Shown: one piece after another, positions 42,376 through 50,869 of the stretch
Layout of the letters: each line of letters begins with the position of its first letter
How positions within the stretch are numbered: the first letter of the stretch is position 1
Assembly (NCBI GenBank): GCA_016222825.1
Contig: JACRQF010000012.1
Coordinates: 1 to 64,000, forward strand
Origin: Verrucomicrobiota bacterium
GTDB taxonomy: Bacteria > Verrucomicrobiota > Verrucomicrobiia > CAIQCK01
Direction: 5' to 3'
DNA length: 64,000 bases
Translations under genes and position numbers: made by a program
The notes under the pieces: model-generated
Told to the model about the DNA's origin: nothing
Database searches by the model: none
Seen by the model: only the letters and a program-made list of their open reading frames with translations

Positions 42376-42751
42376 TCACGGCCTCCTTCGTCAATTGGCG
42401 CATCAACGCGAGGAACATCGGGTGCTGGCCGATGACGGGGAGCAGCGTGACCTCGAACGCCGGGAACTGTTTTTTGATCTCGTCCAGTTGGCCGGGGATG
42501 TCGGTGTTGAAGTGCGCGCCCTGCGCCATGAAGAGCGGCAGCACGCGGCAGCGCGTGACGCCGGCGGCGGCCAGTTGGCGGACGATGTCGAGCAGCGTGG
42601 GCTTGGCGGACTCCATGTAGCAGAGCAGGACGTTGGCGCTGCCGACGTCTTTGCGGAGGTCGGCGGCCAGTTGCTCAAACGGCGCGCGCCACTGCGGGTA
42701 TTTGCTGCCGTGGGCGAGAAGGACGAGCGGGGTGGATTGTGAGGTTGTCAT
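42368..42751 (-). CDS. cbiX: Sirohydrochlorin cobaltochelatase, small CbiX type
   Basis: 127 residues, the single-domain CbiX(S) length that works as a dimer. The metal-binding His is in L-L-A-H-G-S (about 12-17), and the second His region is L-F-M-A-Q-G-A-H (about 72-79). It inserts Co2+ into sirohydrochlorin, the first dedicated step of the anaerobic cobalamin route. ATGA overlap with cbiJ. Confidence 0.9.
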   Translation of the reverse strand: MTTSQSTPLVLLAHGSKYPQWRAPFEQLAADLRKDVGSANVLLCYMESAKPTLLDIVRQLAAAGVTRCRVLPLFMAQGAHFNTDIPGQLDEIKKQFPAFEVTLLPVIGQHPMFLALMRQLTKEAVNA

Positions 42752-43545
42752 GGTTGTGTGCAGGGCTGCGGTGCGGAAGAACTCGGCGCGAGGCGCTGGC
42801 GAAGCTCGTCAACGAGCGCTTGCATGTCGTTGAAGGCGTGGGCGGACTGCTGGGGCGGCCGGCCGACGACGATCAGGAGGCATCGCTCGGCGCGCGCGGC
42901 TTCGAGTTTTGCCGGGACGCCGCCCGCTTCGCCGCTGTCCTTGGTGATGACCACGCCGATGCCGAACTGCCGGATGAGGCGGCTGTTCTCGTCGGCGGTG
43001 AATGGGCCGCGTCCTGTGATGATGTGATCGTCGGAGAGGCCGGCCGAGCGGCATAGTTGGAGCGAGTCTGGATGAGGAAGAACTCGGGCAAACAAGGGAA
43101 TGTTGCAGCACACAGCCTCCGCAGCGTAAACGCCGACATTCTTCGAGCCGACGGTCAGCAAGATGGGCTTGCCCGCTTCGCAAGCGAGTCGCGCGGCTTC
43201 GGAGTGGTCGGCGGCAAATCGCACGCCGTCTTCTTCGCCGACGCCGCCGGGCCTGATGAATGTCAGGTATAGAATTCCGGTTTCCGCGGCCACGCGCTCG
43301 GCCGTGGCGCGGACGTTGCTCGCGTAGGGATGCGTGGCGTCCACGATGGCGCGGACGGCGCGCTCCCGGATAAGCTCGGTCATTTCGACTTCCGTCAGGC
43401 GGCCGCTGCGATGGGAGATTCGCGGACGGTTGCCGACGGCGAGGGGCACGTCAGTGGCGGTGGACACAAGCACCTCGCAGCCGGCGTCGGCGATTGCCTC
43501 CGCCAGCGGCGCGGTTTCGCTGGTGCCTCCGAGGAGCAGGATCAT
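42748..43545 (-). CDS. cbiJ: Precorrin-6A/cobalt-precorrin-6A reductase
   Basis: 265 residues. It starts with the nucleotide-binding I-L-L-L-G-G-T-S-E-T (2-11). The family's V-D-A-T-H-P-Y-A motif (about 79-86), L-T-V-G-S-K-N and T-G-R-G-P-F-T (about 185) follow, then I-T-K-D-S-G. It reduces the macrocycle with NAD(P)H. The ATG at 43545 overlaps the cbiH stop by 4 nt. Confidence 0.9.
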   Translation of the reverse strand: MILLLGGTSETAPLAEAIADAGCEVLVSTATDVPLAVGNRPRISHRSGRLTEVEMTELIRERAVRAIVDATHPYASNVRATAERVAAETGILYLTFIRPGGVGEEDGVRFAADHSEAARLACEAGKPILLTVGSKNVGVYAAEAVCCNIPLFARVLPHPDSLQLCRSAGLSDDHIITGRGPFTADENSRLIRQFGIGVVITKDSGEAGGVPAKLEAARAERCLLIVVGRPPQQSAHAFNDMQALVDELRQRLAPSSSAPQPCTQP

Positions 43546-44321
43546 ACGTTGTAGCCCCGCGGCGTCACGAACCAGCCGTCCAAGCACTTCGAGGAACGGT
43601 TGCCGATGATGACTATGCTCTTCATCGTGATCTCCAGTGCGAGGAAGTGGTCAAGGTCGGAGAGGACGATGTGCTCGTCCGCCGAGCCGACCGCCGTGGC
43701 GACGCCGACGGGCGTTGTGCCGGGGCGGTGTTGACGGAGGATGGCGGCGACCTCTTCGATCTGGGTGATGCGCTTGGTGCTCTTGGGGTTGTAGAGAGCC
43801 ACGACGAGATCGGCGGCGGCGACGGCCTCCACGCGGCGGCGACTTGTCTCCCACGGCACGAGCAGGTCGCTGAGGCTGATGCACGCGTAGTCGAGCATCA
43901 ACGGCGCGCCGAACCGCGCGGCGGCGGCGCTCGCGGCAGTGACGCCGGGGATGATCTCAATCGGCACGCGGATGCCCTCGGCGGCGGCCATCTTGAGGGC
44001 GAGGCCGGCCATGCCGTAGATGCCGGCGTCGCCCGACGACACGAAGGAGACGACCGCGCCATCGCGCGCGCGTTCCAACGCGAGCTTGCAGCGCACGGTC
44101 TCCTGCGTCATGCCCGAGGAAAGCAGTTCCTTGCCGGCGGTCAGGTCGCGGATGTGGTCGAGGTAATGCTTGTAGCCGACGACGACGCTGCTGGCGGCGA
44201 TGGCCGCCTCGGCGCGGTGGGTGCGGTCCTGCACGCTGCCGGGACCGATGCCGACTACAAACAGTTTTCCCGCGCGACCGCCACCGTCACTCCGTTCAGG
44301 ATGGTCTTGGGTAGTATTAAT
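43542..44321 (-). CDS. cbiH: Cobalt-precorrin-3 C17-methyltransferase
   Basis: About 259 residues. The SAM-binding tetrapyrrole-methylase fold is clear: V-V-G-I-G-P-G (about 21-27), V-S-S-G-D-A-G-I-Y-G-M-A (about 79), I-P-G-V-T-A-A-S-A-A (about 112), L-Y-N-P-K-S (about 174) and V-I-I-G-N. It contracts the ring and methylates C17. No ATG, GTG or TTG lies close to the domain start. AAGGAG at 44328-44333 stands six bases before an ATT at 44321, which is proposed as a rare start; an in-frame GTG farther upstream is the alternative. It overlaps the end of cbiG. Confidence 0.8.
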   Translation of the reverse strand: MNTTQDHPERSDGGGRAGKLFVVGIGPGSVQDRTHRAEAAIAASSVVVGYKHYLDHIRDLTAGKELLSSGMTQETVRCKLALERARDGAVVSFVSSGDAGIYGMAGLALKMAAAEGIRVPIEIIPGVTAASAAAARFGAPLMLDYACISLSDLLVPWETSRRRVEAVAAADLVVALYNPKSTKRITQIEEVAAILRQHRPGTTPVGVATAVGSADEHIVLSDLDHFLALEITMKSIVIIGNRSSKCLDGWFVTPRGYNV

Positions 44322-45028
44322 TGGGTTCTCCTTCCGGCCAGCAACGCGCACGGCTCGGCCACGGCTGGCAGATTGACTTTCGACTTCACGAATCGCGACC
44401 GGCCAAACTTCTTCGGCGTCGAGCGAATCTCGTCCGACGGGATGAAACGCAGACTCAGGCCGAGCTGCGCGGCGGCTTCGATCAAGCCGGCTTCCTGTGA
44501 CTTGATGTCCGCCGATGCCAACAACCGGACTTGCTCCGGCCGCGCTCCGACTTTGCGCAACGCCGCGTGAACGGCGGCGACAATCGGCTCGCTTGCCGCG
44601 CCGCGCCGGCAGCCGACGCCGACGATGAGGTTGCGGGCGGCTTCCGTCGTCGTGGTGACGACCGGCTCGGCGCCGAGGATGTTCGCGACACGAAGGGCGA
44701 GCGCATTCGCGCCGCCTTCGTGGCCGCTGAGCAGACTGATGGCGAAGCGCGCGCCAACATCTAGGACGACGACAGCCGGATCGCTGAGCTTGTGCTGAAC
44801 CAGCGGTGCAATCGCCCGCACCACGACGCCGCATGGACAGATATAAACCAAGCCCGCATAGCGGCAGAAAATCTGGCGACTCAAAGCAACGACGGAACTA
44901 AACCGCTTTGCGCGTTGCTTGCGCGGCACGACGCTGTGGATGTAGAGATCCGCATCGGGCATCTGGCGAGCCAGCCGCACGGCGACGCGCGCGCCCTCGG
45001 CGGAGAGCGTGATAATCGCCAGCCTCAT
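44255..45028 (-). CDS. cbiG: Cobalt-precorrin-5A hydrolase
   Basis: 257 residues. It has the N-terminal CbiG domain with L-V-Y-I-C-P-C-G-V-V-V-R (about 59-70), V-V-V-L-D-V-G-A-R-F-A-I-S-L-L-S-G-H-E-G-G-A-N (about 86-108) and the C-terminal G-V-G-C-R-R-G domain (about 137). It is shorter than some CbiG proteins, lacking most of the middle linker domain. It opens the delta-lactone and releases acetaldehyde, a step unique to the anaerobic pathway. ATGA overlap with cbiF. Confidence 0.88.
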   Translation of the reverse strand: MRLAIITLSAEGARVAVRLARQMPDADLYIHSVVPRKQRAKRFSSVVALSRQIFCRYAGLVYICPCGVVVRAIAPLVQHKLSDPAVVVLDVGARFAISLLSGHEGGANALALRVANILGAEPVVTTTTEAARNLIVGVGCRRGAASEPIVAAVHAALRKVGARPEQVRLLASADIKSQEAGLIEAAAQLGLSLRFIPSDEIRSTPKKFGRSRFVKSKVNLPAVAEPCALLAGRRTQLILPKTILNGVTVAVARENCL

Positions 45029-45783
45029 TTCCGCGCGCCCTTCCGGCAGCCATGCGTGAAGGCCGCGTCGTAGAGTTTTGAAACGGGGATGTCGCGCTCC
45101 AGTGCGCGGCCCACGATGATCATCGCCGTCTTGTGGATGTCCAGCTTCGCCATCTTGGCAGCGATGCTCGCGAGCGTGCCGCGGACAATCTTCTGGTCAG
45201 GCCACGAAGCGCGATAGACCACGGCTATCGGGCAGGCGCGACCGTAATGCTTCGCCAGCGTGCGGGCGATGTCGTCCAGCTTCGCCGCGGACAGGAAGAG
45301 GCAGAGCGTGGCGCGCGTCTGTGCGAGTCGCTCCAGTTCCTGCTCGGGCGGCAGCGGCGTCCGGCCGGAGGTGCGCGTGAGGATGATGGTCTGCGAAACC
45401 TCCGGCGCGGTTAGCTCAGTCCTTAGCGCGGCGGCGGCGGCTTGGAACGAGCTGACGCCCGGCACGACTTCGTAGCCGATACCGAGCTTGTCCAGCTCGT
45501 TCATCTGCTCGCGGATTGCGCCGTAGATGGACGGGTCGCCGGAGTGAAGACGAATGACGTTGATGTTCCGCTTCTTCGCCTGGCGGCAAAGCTCGATGAT
45601 CTCCGGCAGCGCGAGCGCGGCGGAATCGTGCTTCTCAGCGCCGGCAGGCAGCAGCGCCAAGACGCGCGGGCTGACGAGCGAACCGGCGTAGATGCAGCAA
45701 CGGCAGCTCTTGAGCAGGCGCACAGCTTTGACGGTGAGCAGGTCCGGGTCGCCGGGGCCGGCACCGACGAAGATGACTTTCAT
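45025..45783 (-). CDS. cbiF: Cobalt-precorrin-4 C11-methyltransferase
   Basis: 252 residues. It has V-G-A-G-P-G-D-P-D-L-L-T (6-17), Y-A-G-S-L-V (about 32), L-H-S-G-D-P-S-I-Y-G-A (about 79-89), V-P-G-V-S-S-F (about 107) and R-T-S-G-R-T-P. These are diagnostic of CobM/CbiF. It transfers a methyl from SAM to C11. ATGA overlaps on both sides (cbiL upstream, cbiG downstream). Confidence 0.93.
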   Translation of the reverse strand: MKVIFVGAGPGDPDLLTVKAVRLLKSCRCCIYAGSLVSPRVLALLPAGAEKHDSAALALPEIIELCRQAKKRNINVIRLHSGDPSIYGAIREQMNELDKLGIGYEVVPGVSSFQAAAAALRTELTAPEVSQTIILTRTSGRTPLPPEQELERLAQTRATLCLFLSAAKLDDIARTLAKHYGRACPIAVVYRASWPDQKIVRGTLASIAAKMAKLDIHKTAMIIVGRALERDIPVSKLYDAAFTHGCRKGARK

Positions 45784-46508
45784 TGCGCGCTCCTTTCGTC
45801 GGCGTGGACGAGGATGATGGAAAGGTAACCGGCCTTCGCGTCGGCCTGCTTGAGCTTGCGCAGGTCGGTTTCGATCTGCTGGCCCTCCTGCCCGGCGCGC
45901 GCGACGAACACCGCGCGCCCGATCAGGCCGGTCTCTTCGAGGAGGTTGAGAATGTCCTGTAGCCGGTCGCCGATCTTCATGAGCACCACCGTTCCTCCGG
46001 TCGCGATGGCACGGCGCACGGGTTCCAGATCGTCGGCGGTCGGCACGATGGTGACGGGTTGCTTGCCCTCGCCGATGGGGAACTGGGTCAGGGCGGCCAC
46101 GGCGCAGAACGACGTGATGCCGGGGACGGTGACGACGTTGGCGGCGGGGAGTTTGCGTTTGAGTTCGCGCAGCAGGTAGATGTAGGTCGAGTAGAGGAGG
46201 GGATCGCCGAGCGTGAGGAAGCAGGCGTCATCGCCGGCCTGGAGCACGAGCGCGATTTGCGCGGCGGCGTCGGCCCAATGACGCGACAGCTCTTCGCGGT
46301 CGGTGAGCATGGGAAAGAGCAGCTCGTGGACGACGGCGTCCTTGCCGATGTGTTGCCTGGCGATCTCCAGTGCCACGCTGTCGGCGCCGATCTTGGCCTT
46401 GGGCACAAACACATGCCGGCAGCGGCTCAGCACGCCAGCGGCTTTGAGCGTCAACAACTCGGGGTCGCCGGGACCGACGCCGATGCCGTAGAAAGTTCCG
46501 GCGCTCAT
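45780..46508 (-). CDS. cbiL: Cobalt-factor II C20-methyltransferase
   Basis: 242 residues. It has G-I-G-V-G-P-G-D-P-E-L-L-T-L-K-A (8-23), V-F-V-P-K-A (about 33), L-T-L-G-D-P-L-L-Y-S-T-Y (about 98-109), V-P-G-I-T-S-F and the L-M-K-I motif (about 175) typical of CobI/CbiL. It is the first methyltransferase after cobalt insertion. ATGA overlap with cbiE. Confidence 0.92.
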   Translation of the reverse strand: MSAGTFYGIGVGPGDPELLTLKAAGVLSRCRHVFVPKAKIGADSVALEIARQHIGKDAVVHELLFPMLTDREELSRHWADAAAQIALVLQAGDDACFLTLGDPLLYSTYIYLLRELKRKLPAANVVTVPGITSFCAVAALTQFPIGEGKQPVTIVPTADDLEPVRRAIATGGTVVLMKIGDRLQDILNLLEETGLIGRAVFVARAGQEGQQIETDLRKLKQADAKAGYLSIILVHADERSAQ

Positions 46509-47143
46509 TGCAGCACCTCCTTGTGGAGCAAGAGCACGATGGTGCGACTGGCGAGTTTCATGGTTTGCAGTTGGGACGGTTTGATTTGCCGGATGCGCTC
46601 GTCAGGGAGCGTCAGGTTCTCGCATACGAAGACTTGATGGCTTGCCGCGAGTGCCGTCGCCAGCGAGGCGATCCACGGTTGGGTTGTGTCGTTGCCAGCA
46701 AGGACGGCGAGCTTCTTCTCTCGAACCAATGCGGCTGCGGAGGTGTCCGGCTTCTTGTCGTGGGCTGTCACGATGCGTGCGTCGAGCCAGTCGAGGCCGA
46801 GTCGCGCGAACGCAACCTGGACGGAACTGACGCCGGGGATTATCTGGCAGGCGGCGCGGCCAAACCGTTTCACGATGGGCGTCGCGAGACTGCACAGGCC
46901 GGGATCGCCCGTCACGAGCGCGACGACTCTCTTCTGGCCGGCGCGCGCGGCGATCTGGCCCAGCACAGTCTCGATGTCTGCTTTCACGACGATTCGCTCG
47001 GCGTCTTGTGTTGGAAACAAATCAAGCAACCGCTGCGCGCCGACCAACACTTTGGCGTGCTCGATGGCGGCGCGCGCGACGGGCGTCAGGTAATCCAGCG
47101 CACCCGGCCCGCAGCCGACGATGGTGATCTTGTGTGTGTTCAT
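46505..47143 (-). CDS. cbiE: Cobalt-precorrin-7 C5-methyltransferase
   Basis: 212 residues from the ATG at 47143, which gives the operon's usual 4-nt overlap with cbiD; an ATG at 47149 is also in frame. It has I-V-G-C-G-P-G (7-13), the methylase pattern V-T-G-D-P-G-L (about 77) and I-P-G-V-S-S-V-Q. It corresponds to the N-terminal half of CobL only. The C-terminal CbiT half is neither fused nor present elsewhere in the operon. Confidence 0.9.
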   Translation of the reverse strand: MNTHKITIVGCGPGALDYLTPVARAAIEHAKVLVGAQRLLDLFPTQDAERIVVKADIETVLGQIAARAGQKRVVALVTGDPGLCSLATPIVKRFGRAACQIIPGVSSVQVAFARLGLDWLDARIVTAHDKKPDTSAAALVREKKLAVLAGNDTTQPWIASLATALAASHQVFVCENLTLPDERIRQIKPSQLQTMKLASRTIVLLLHKEVLQ

Positions 47144-48195
47144 TGCCATGGCGTCATGTCACCGCATTGGCCGAGAATCTTGCCTGTCAGGTTGATCAAG
47201 ACAACCGCGATTTCGCGCCGCTGGCTAAGCCGCTGCGCGATACTGGAACGAACCGCCGACGCCAATGCATCCGCCAGTCTGCGTTGCTCCTCAGCGGACA
47301 GACTCTCAAAGACGCCTTCGACCGTCGCGCACTCGGGCATCGGGCGCGAGAGCGTGGTTTCCGCGAGCCGCGCCACAATCGGCACGGCGCTGGGCGACTG
47401 CGAGGAATGCGTGTCCCAATGCCCCTCGATGAGCTTCGCCAGCTTGCCCGGATGGCCGACTATCATGAAGCGCGGGAAATCGCGCTGCGCGGTTAGTTCC
47501 AGCATGAAGCCCCACTGGTTGCTCACCTGGATGACCTGTTCCGCGGCGAGACGAAAATTCTTGCGGGCGGCGCGCTCGCCGATGTTGCCTGGGACTAGCA
47601 CGGGCATCCGCACGCCGTTCGCTGCCGCCACGTCGAGCGAACACTTGAGCGCGTCGCGCAACGCGGACGAACTGAACGGTCGGACGCGGCCGGAGGTGCC
47701 GATGATGGAGATGCCGCCGACAACTCCAAGTCGTGGGTTGAACGTGCGCTCTGCCAGTTCGCGCCCGCCGGGGACGGAGATGGTGACTCGCACGCCGCGG
47801 TCGGTGACTTCGCGGATGGCGCTGCGAATCATCTGGCGCGGGACGGGATTGATGGCCGGTTCGCCGGGCGGCAGCGAGAGGCCAGACTTCGTGACGGTGC
47901 CGACGCCTTCGCCCGCGGTGAAAAGGACTTCGCTTCCTTCTATGAACTCAATAGTGGCGATGACGGTGGCTTTGTCGGTCACGTCGGGATCGTCTCCGGC
48001 ATCTTTGCGGATCGCCGCTTCAAACGCGTCGCCCACGTGGCGGCAGTGGAGAACTGGAAACTTCGCACGGCTCCCATCGGGCAGGGAAATCTCGACCTCG
48101 GTCGGCGCAGTGCCGCGACAGAGCAAGGAGACGGCGGCCTTGGCTGCGGCAGCGGCGCAGGTGCCCGTCGTGTAGCCTGTGCGTAAGCCGCTCAT
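47140..48195 (-). CDS. cbiD: Cobalt-precorrin-5B C1-methyltransferase
   Basis: 351 residues. It begins G-L-R-T-G-Y-T-T-G-T-C-A-A-A-A-A-K-A-A (3-21), the CbiD signature. It also has D-A-G-D-D-P-D-V-T (about 66-75), G-E-G-V-G-T-V-T-K-S-G-L (about 95) and G-I-S-I-I-G-T-S-G-R-V (about 160). It is specific to the anaerobic route. ATGA overlap with cbiO. Confidence 0.93.
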   Translation of the reverse strand: MSGLRTGYTTGTCAAAAAKAAVSLLCRGTAPTEVEISLPDGSRAKFPVLHCRHVGDAFEAAIRKDAGDDPDVTDKATVIATIEFIEGSEVLFTAGEGVGTVTKSGLSLPPGEPAINPVPRQMIRSAIREVTDRGVRVTISVPGGRELAERTFNPRLGVVGGISIIGTSGRVRPFSSSALRDALKCSLDVAAANGVRMPVLVPGNIGERAARKNFRLAAEQVIQVSNQWGFMLELTAQRDFPRFMIVGHPGKLAKLIEGHWDTHSSQSPSAVPIVARLAETTLSRPMPECATVEGVFESLSAEEQRRLADALASAVRSSIAQRLSQRREIAVVLINLTGKILGQCGDMTPWQ

Positions 48196-49073
48196 CGTTG
48201 TTCCTTCGCGGGTGGTTTCACGATGACCTCGTCGGGGATGAGCTTGAGCAACTGCGTGCGCGCTTCGCCCAGCGTCAATGGCATGCCTTCAATGGGCACT
48301 CCGTCGAGGCGGTTGAGGTCGTCGAGCAGGTGCGACACGTAGGGCAGGCGGAGGCTGGCCTGCGCGATGAGGTCGCGGTCGCAGAAAATCTCGCGCGACG
48401 GGCCCTCGCGGAGGACTCGGCCGCGGTTGAGCAGGTAGATCCGGTCGGCGAAAAGCGGCAACAGGTCCACCGAGTGCGTCGCGAGGATGACCGTGATGCC
48501 TTGCTGGCGGTTCAGGCGATGGAGCAACCGCATGATCATGCCCTCGCCGGCAGGGTCGAGTCCGGCCGTCGGCTCGTCGAGGATGAGGATGGAGGGTTTC
48601 ATCGCCAGCACGCCCGCGATGGCGACGCGCTTCTGCTCACCGAAACTCAGGTGATGAATCGCACGCTCGCGTAGGTGCGCGGCGGCAACGGCTTTGAGGG
48701 CGTCGGTGATGCGTTGCTGGACTTCGCTCTCGGCGAGGCTGAGGTTTCGCGGGCCGAACGCCACGTCCTCCTCGACGGTTGCGCCGAAGATTTGATCGTT
48801 TGGATTCTGGAAGACAAGACCGACGGTCTGATATAGCTCGGCCTGCGGATAGCTGCCGATTTCCCGGCCGGCGACGCGCACAATTCCCTTCTGCGGCTTG
48901 AGCAGGCGGACGAGCGTCTTGATGAGCGTCGTCTTGCCAGAGCCGTTGGAAGCGAGCATGGCAATGAACTCGCCGTAGTTGGCGCGGAAATCCACGTCCG
49001 TCAGCGCCAGCGTGCCCTCCTGATAGGCGAAGGAGACGTCGGCGGCTTCGATGGCAAGGCCGTTGCGTTTCAT
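48192..49073 (-). CDS. cbiO: Cobalt ECF transporter ATP-binding protein
   Basis: 293 residues. ABC ATPase with Q loop V-F-Q-N-P-N-D-Q (about 83), signature L-S-F-G-E-Q-K-R (about 133-140) and Walker B I-L-I-L-D-E-P-T. The Walker A reads A-S-N-G-S-G-K-T, with Ala where the first Gly is usual. It powers cobalt uptake with CbiM, CbiN and CbiQ. The ATG at 49073 overlaps the cbiQ stop by 4 nt. Confidence 0.9.
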   Translation of the reverse strand: MKRNGLAIEAADVSFAYQEGTLALTDVDFRANYGEFIAMLASNGSGKTTLIKTLVRLLKPQKGIVRVAGREIGSYPQAELYQTVGLVFQNPNDQIFGATVEEDVAFGPRNLSLAESEVQQRITDALKAVAAAHLRERAIHHLSFGEQKRVAIAGVLAMKPSILILDEPTAGLDPAGEGMIMRLLHRLNRQQGITVILATHSVDLLPLFADRIYLLNRGRVLREGPSREIFCDRDLIAQASLRLPYVSHLLDDLNRLDGVPIEGMPLTLGEARTQLLKLIPDEVIVKPPAKEQR

Positions 49074-49843
49074 GCGGCCCTCCCGACGGCGGCGTAGAGC
49101 AGCAGCAACGCCACCACCGCCAGCCCCGTGACGCAGCAATCCTGCGCAACCAGCGGCGGCATCGGCCCGAACGGGATTTGCTGCCGGTAGCCGCGGAGAA
49201 CCATCGCCTCATGGGTGCGAATGGCTTGGTCCACGGAGCGAATGATGACAGTCCCGCAGACTGCACCCATCGAAGACAACGCGCGGCCCGCACCGGCATA
49301 GCCCATGCGCAATTGTTGGGCGGCGGTGAGGTCGGCGGTGAGGTCCAGCAGCGTGAACGTGTAGCGATACATCAACATCGCGATTTCCACCCACCCCTGC
49401 GGCACATGAAACCATCGCAGCGCATGGAAGATTCGGTGCGCCGGTGTGACGAGGCTGAGCAACAGCACCACGCTGACTGCGCCGCAGACGCGACTGGCTG
49501 TCAGCGCCGCTGCGTGGACGCCCTCGCGGGTCGCAGTGAGTGTCCATGCGCCGAGCGGGACGCTCCAGAGCGGCGTCGAACCGCTCGTGAAGGATTGGAG
49601 CAGTGCCAGCACCGCCACGATGCCCAAAGGCGCGGCGAGCCGCAGAGCCACCAGCCTCACGGGAATTCGCAATGCCAGCGTTGTGACCACGGACAAGAGG
49701 AACACGGCGACCGGCAGTGCGACGCTGGTGGAGAGGATCACACAGATAATTGCCGTTGTTGCGACAACGAGCTTCACCCGCGGATCAATCCGGCTGAACC
49801 GGTTGTCACGGCAGGCGAAGAAATCTGAGAAGAGGCTAAACAT
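49070..49843 (-). CDS. cbiQ: Cobalt ECF transporter transmembrane protein
   Basis: 257 residues with about five membrane helices. It has the family's N-terminal D-P-R-V-K-L motif (about 20-25) and, in the C-terminal cytoplasmic segment, R-M-G-Y-A-G (about 178) and A-M-V-L-R-G-Y (about 214), the two Ala-Arg-Gly-type coupling helices that dock on CbiO. It overlaps cbiN by 8 nt. Confidence 0.9.
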   Translation of the reverse strand: MFSLFSDFFACRDNRFSRIDPRVKLVVATTAIICVILSTSVALPVAVFLLSVVTTLALRIPVRLVALRLAAPLGIVAVLALLQSFTSGSTPLWSVPLGAWTLTATREGVHAAALTASRVCGAVSVVLLLSLVTPAHRIFHALRWFHVPQGWVEIAMLMYRYTFTLLDLTADLTAAQQLRMGYAGAGRALSSMGAVCGTVIIRSVDQAIRTHEAMVLRGYRQQIPFGPMPPLVAQDCCVTGLAVVALLLLYAAVGRAA

Positions 49844-50126
49844 CGGTGCGAGTCTCTTGAGCTTTGGCTTTTGGCGGGAACAGTTCGCGGTAGTAATAGC
49901 CGCCTACGAAACCGCCGACGGTTCCGGCGATGAGAAAGACGAAAAGCAGCAAGTCGCCTTGGTCGGTGTTGATCAGCGGCTCGCGTGGCGGACGGCCGGC
50001 GGCAGTAGCGAATTTCTCCACCACTGTTTCATCCACACCCGCCCATTTCGCGTCGCGGCGGGCTACACCGAAGCAGAGCGCGCCGAGAAGGAGGACGAGA
50101 GCGCTGATGATGACGGCTTTCTTCAT
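49836..50126 (-). CDS. cbiN: Cobalt transport accessory protein, CbiN/PDGLE-like
   Basis: 96 residues, two membrane helices (about 5-21 and 58-78) flanking a periplasmic loop with W-A-G-V-D-E-T-V-V-E-K-F. The topology and size fit CbiN or a PDGLE-domain protein, which stabilises CbiM during metal loading. Its place between cbiM and cbiQ, with ATGA overlap to cbiM, supports the call more than sequence does. Confidence 0.75.
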   Translation of the reverse strand: MKKAVIISALVLLLGALCFGVARRDAKWAGVDETVVEKFATAAGRPPREPLINTDQGDLLLFVFLIAGTVGGFVGGYYYRELFPPKAKAQETRTDV

Positions 50127-50869
50127 GCGACTCCTCCGTGCGGCTGGTTGAGCGATGCGATGAGGCCGGGGCGCCGTTTCTCGATAAAGCGGCAGGCAGC
50201 AGCGGTGACGATTCCCTCCAAGATGCCGAGCGGAATCTGCGTCGGGCAAAACGCGACCGCAATGGCGAGGAACGTCTGGCCAAGGCTGGCGTTGCCGTGG
50301 AGCGCGCTCGCCAACTCGAACGAAGTGATCGCGTAGGTGGCCCAATCCGACAACAGACCAGCCAAAAACGCCGCCGGCCAGCGCGACACGCCCAGCGTGG
50401 TCGCGAGCCGGAAGACACCATAGCCGGCAAACGCGCCGGCCACGCCCATCGAGACGATGTCTGCGCCGAGCGTGGTGAGTCCACCGTGGGCGAGGAAGAG
50501 CGCCTGCAACAGCAGAGCGATGCTCGTGATGACGACCGTCAGCGCCGGGCCGATCAGAATCGCCGCCATGCCGGTCGCGCAAGGATGCGAGCAGGTGCCT
50601 GCGGTTGGCACCGGGATGGGCATGCAGGAGATGACGAAGACCGCCGCGCCGACCAGCCCCACGAGCGATTTGAACATCGGCTCCCGTTCGCTGCGGACGC
50701 GCAGGTCGTGAAGCCCCCAGATCAGGAACGGCACCGACAAGACAAACCACAGTGCCGCCCACGGCGCGGGAAGAATCCCCTCCGAGATGTGCATTGCCGA
50801 AGCCGGCGGCGGAAACGCAAAGAGCAGCAGTGCGACCGGTGCCAGCAATGAAACGCGGGAACGCGTCAT
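50123..50869 (-). CDS. cbiM: Cobalt-specific substrate-binding membrane protein
   Basis: 248 residues. A cleavable signal peptide (1-25) exposes the mature N terminus M-H-I-S-E-G-I-L-P, whose His coordinates cobalt in CbiM proteins. Six or seven membrane helices follow, with P-I-P-V-P-T-A-G-T-C-S-H (about 84-95) and the L-A-H-G-G-L-T-T-L-G motif (about 130). It is the S component of the CbiMNQO importer. Confidence 0.93.
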   Translation of the reverse strand: MTRSRVSLLAPVALLLFAFPPPASAMHISEGILPAPWAALWFVLSVPFLIWGLHDLRVRSEREPMFKSLVGLVGAAVFVISCMPIPVPTAGTCSHPCATGMAAILIGPALTVVITSIALLLQALFLAHGGLTTLGADIVSMGVAGAFAGYGVFRLATTLGVSRWPAAFLAGLLSDWATYAITSFELASALHGNASLGQTFLAIAVAFCPTQIPLGILEGIVTAAACRFIEKRRPGLIASLNQPHGGVA

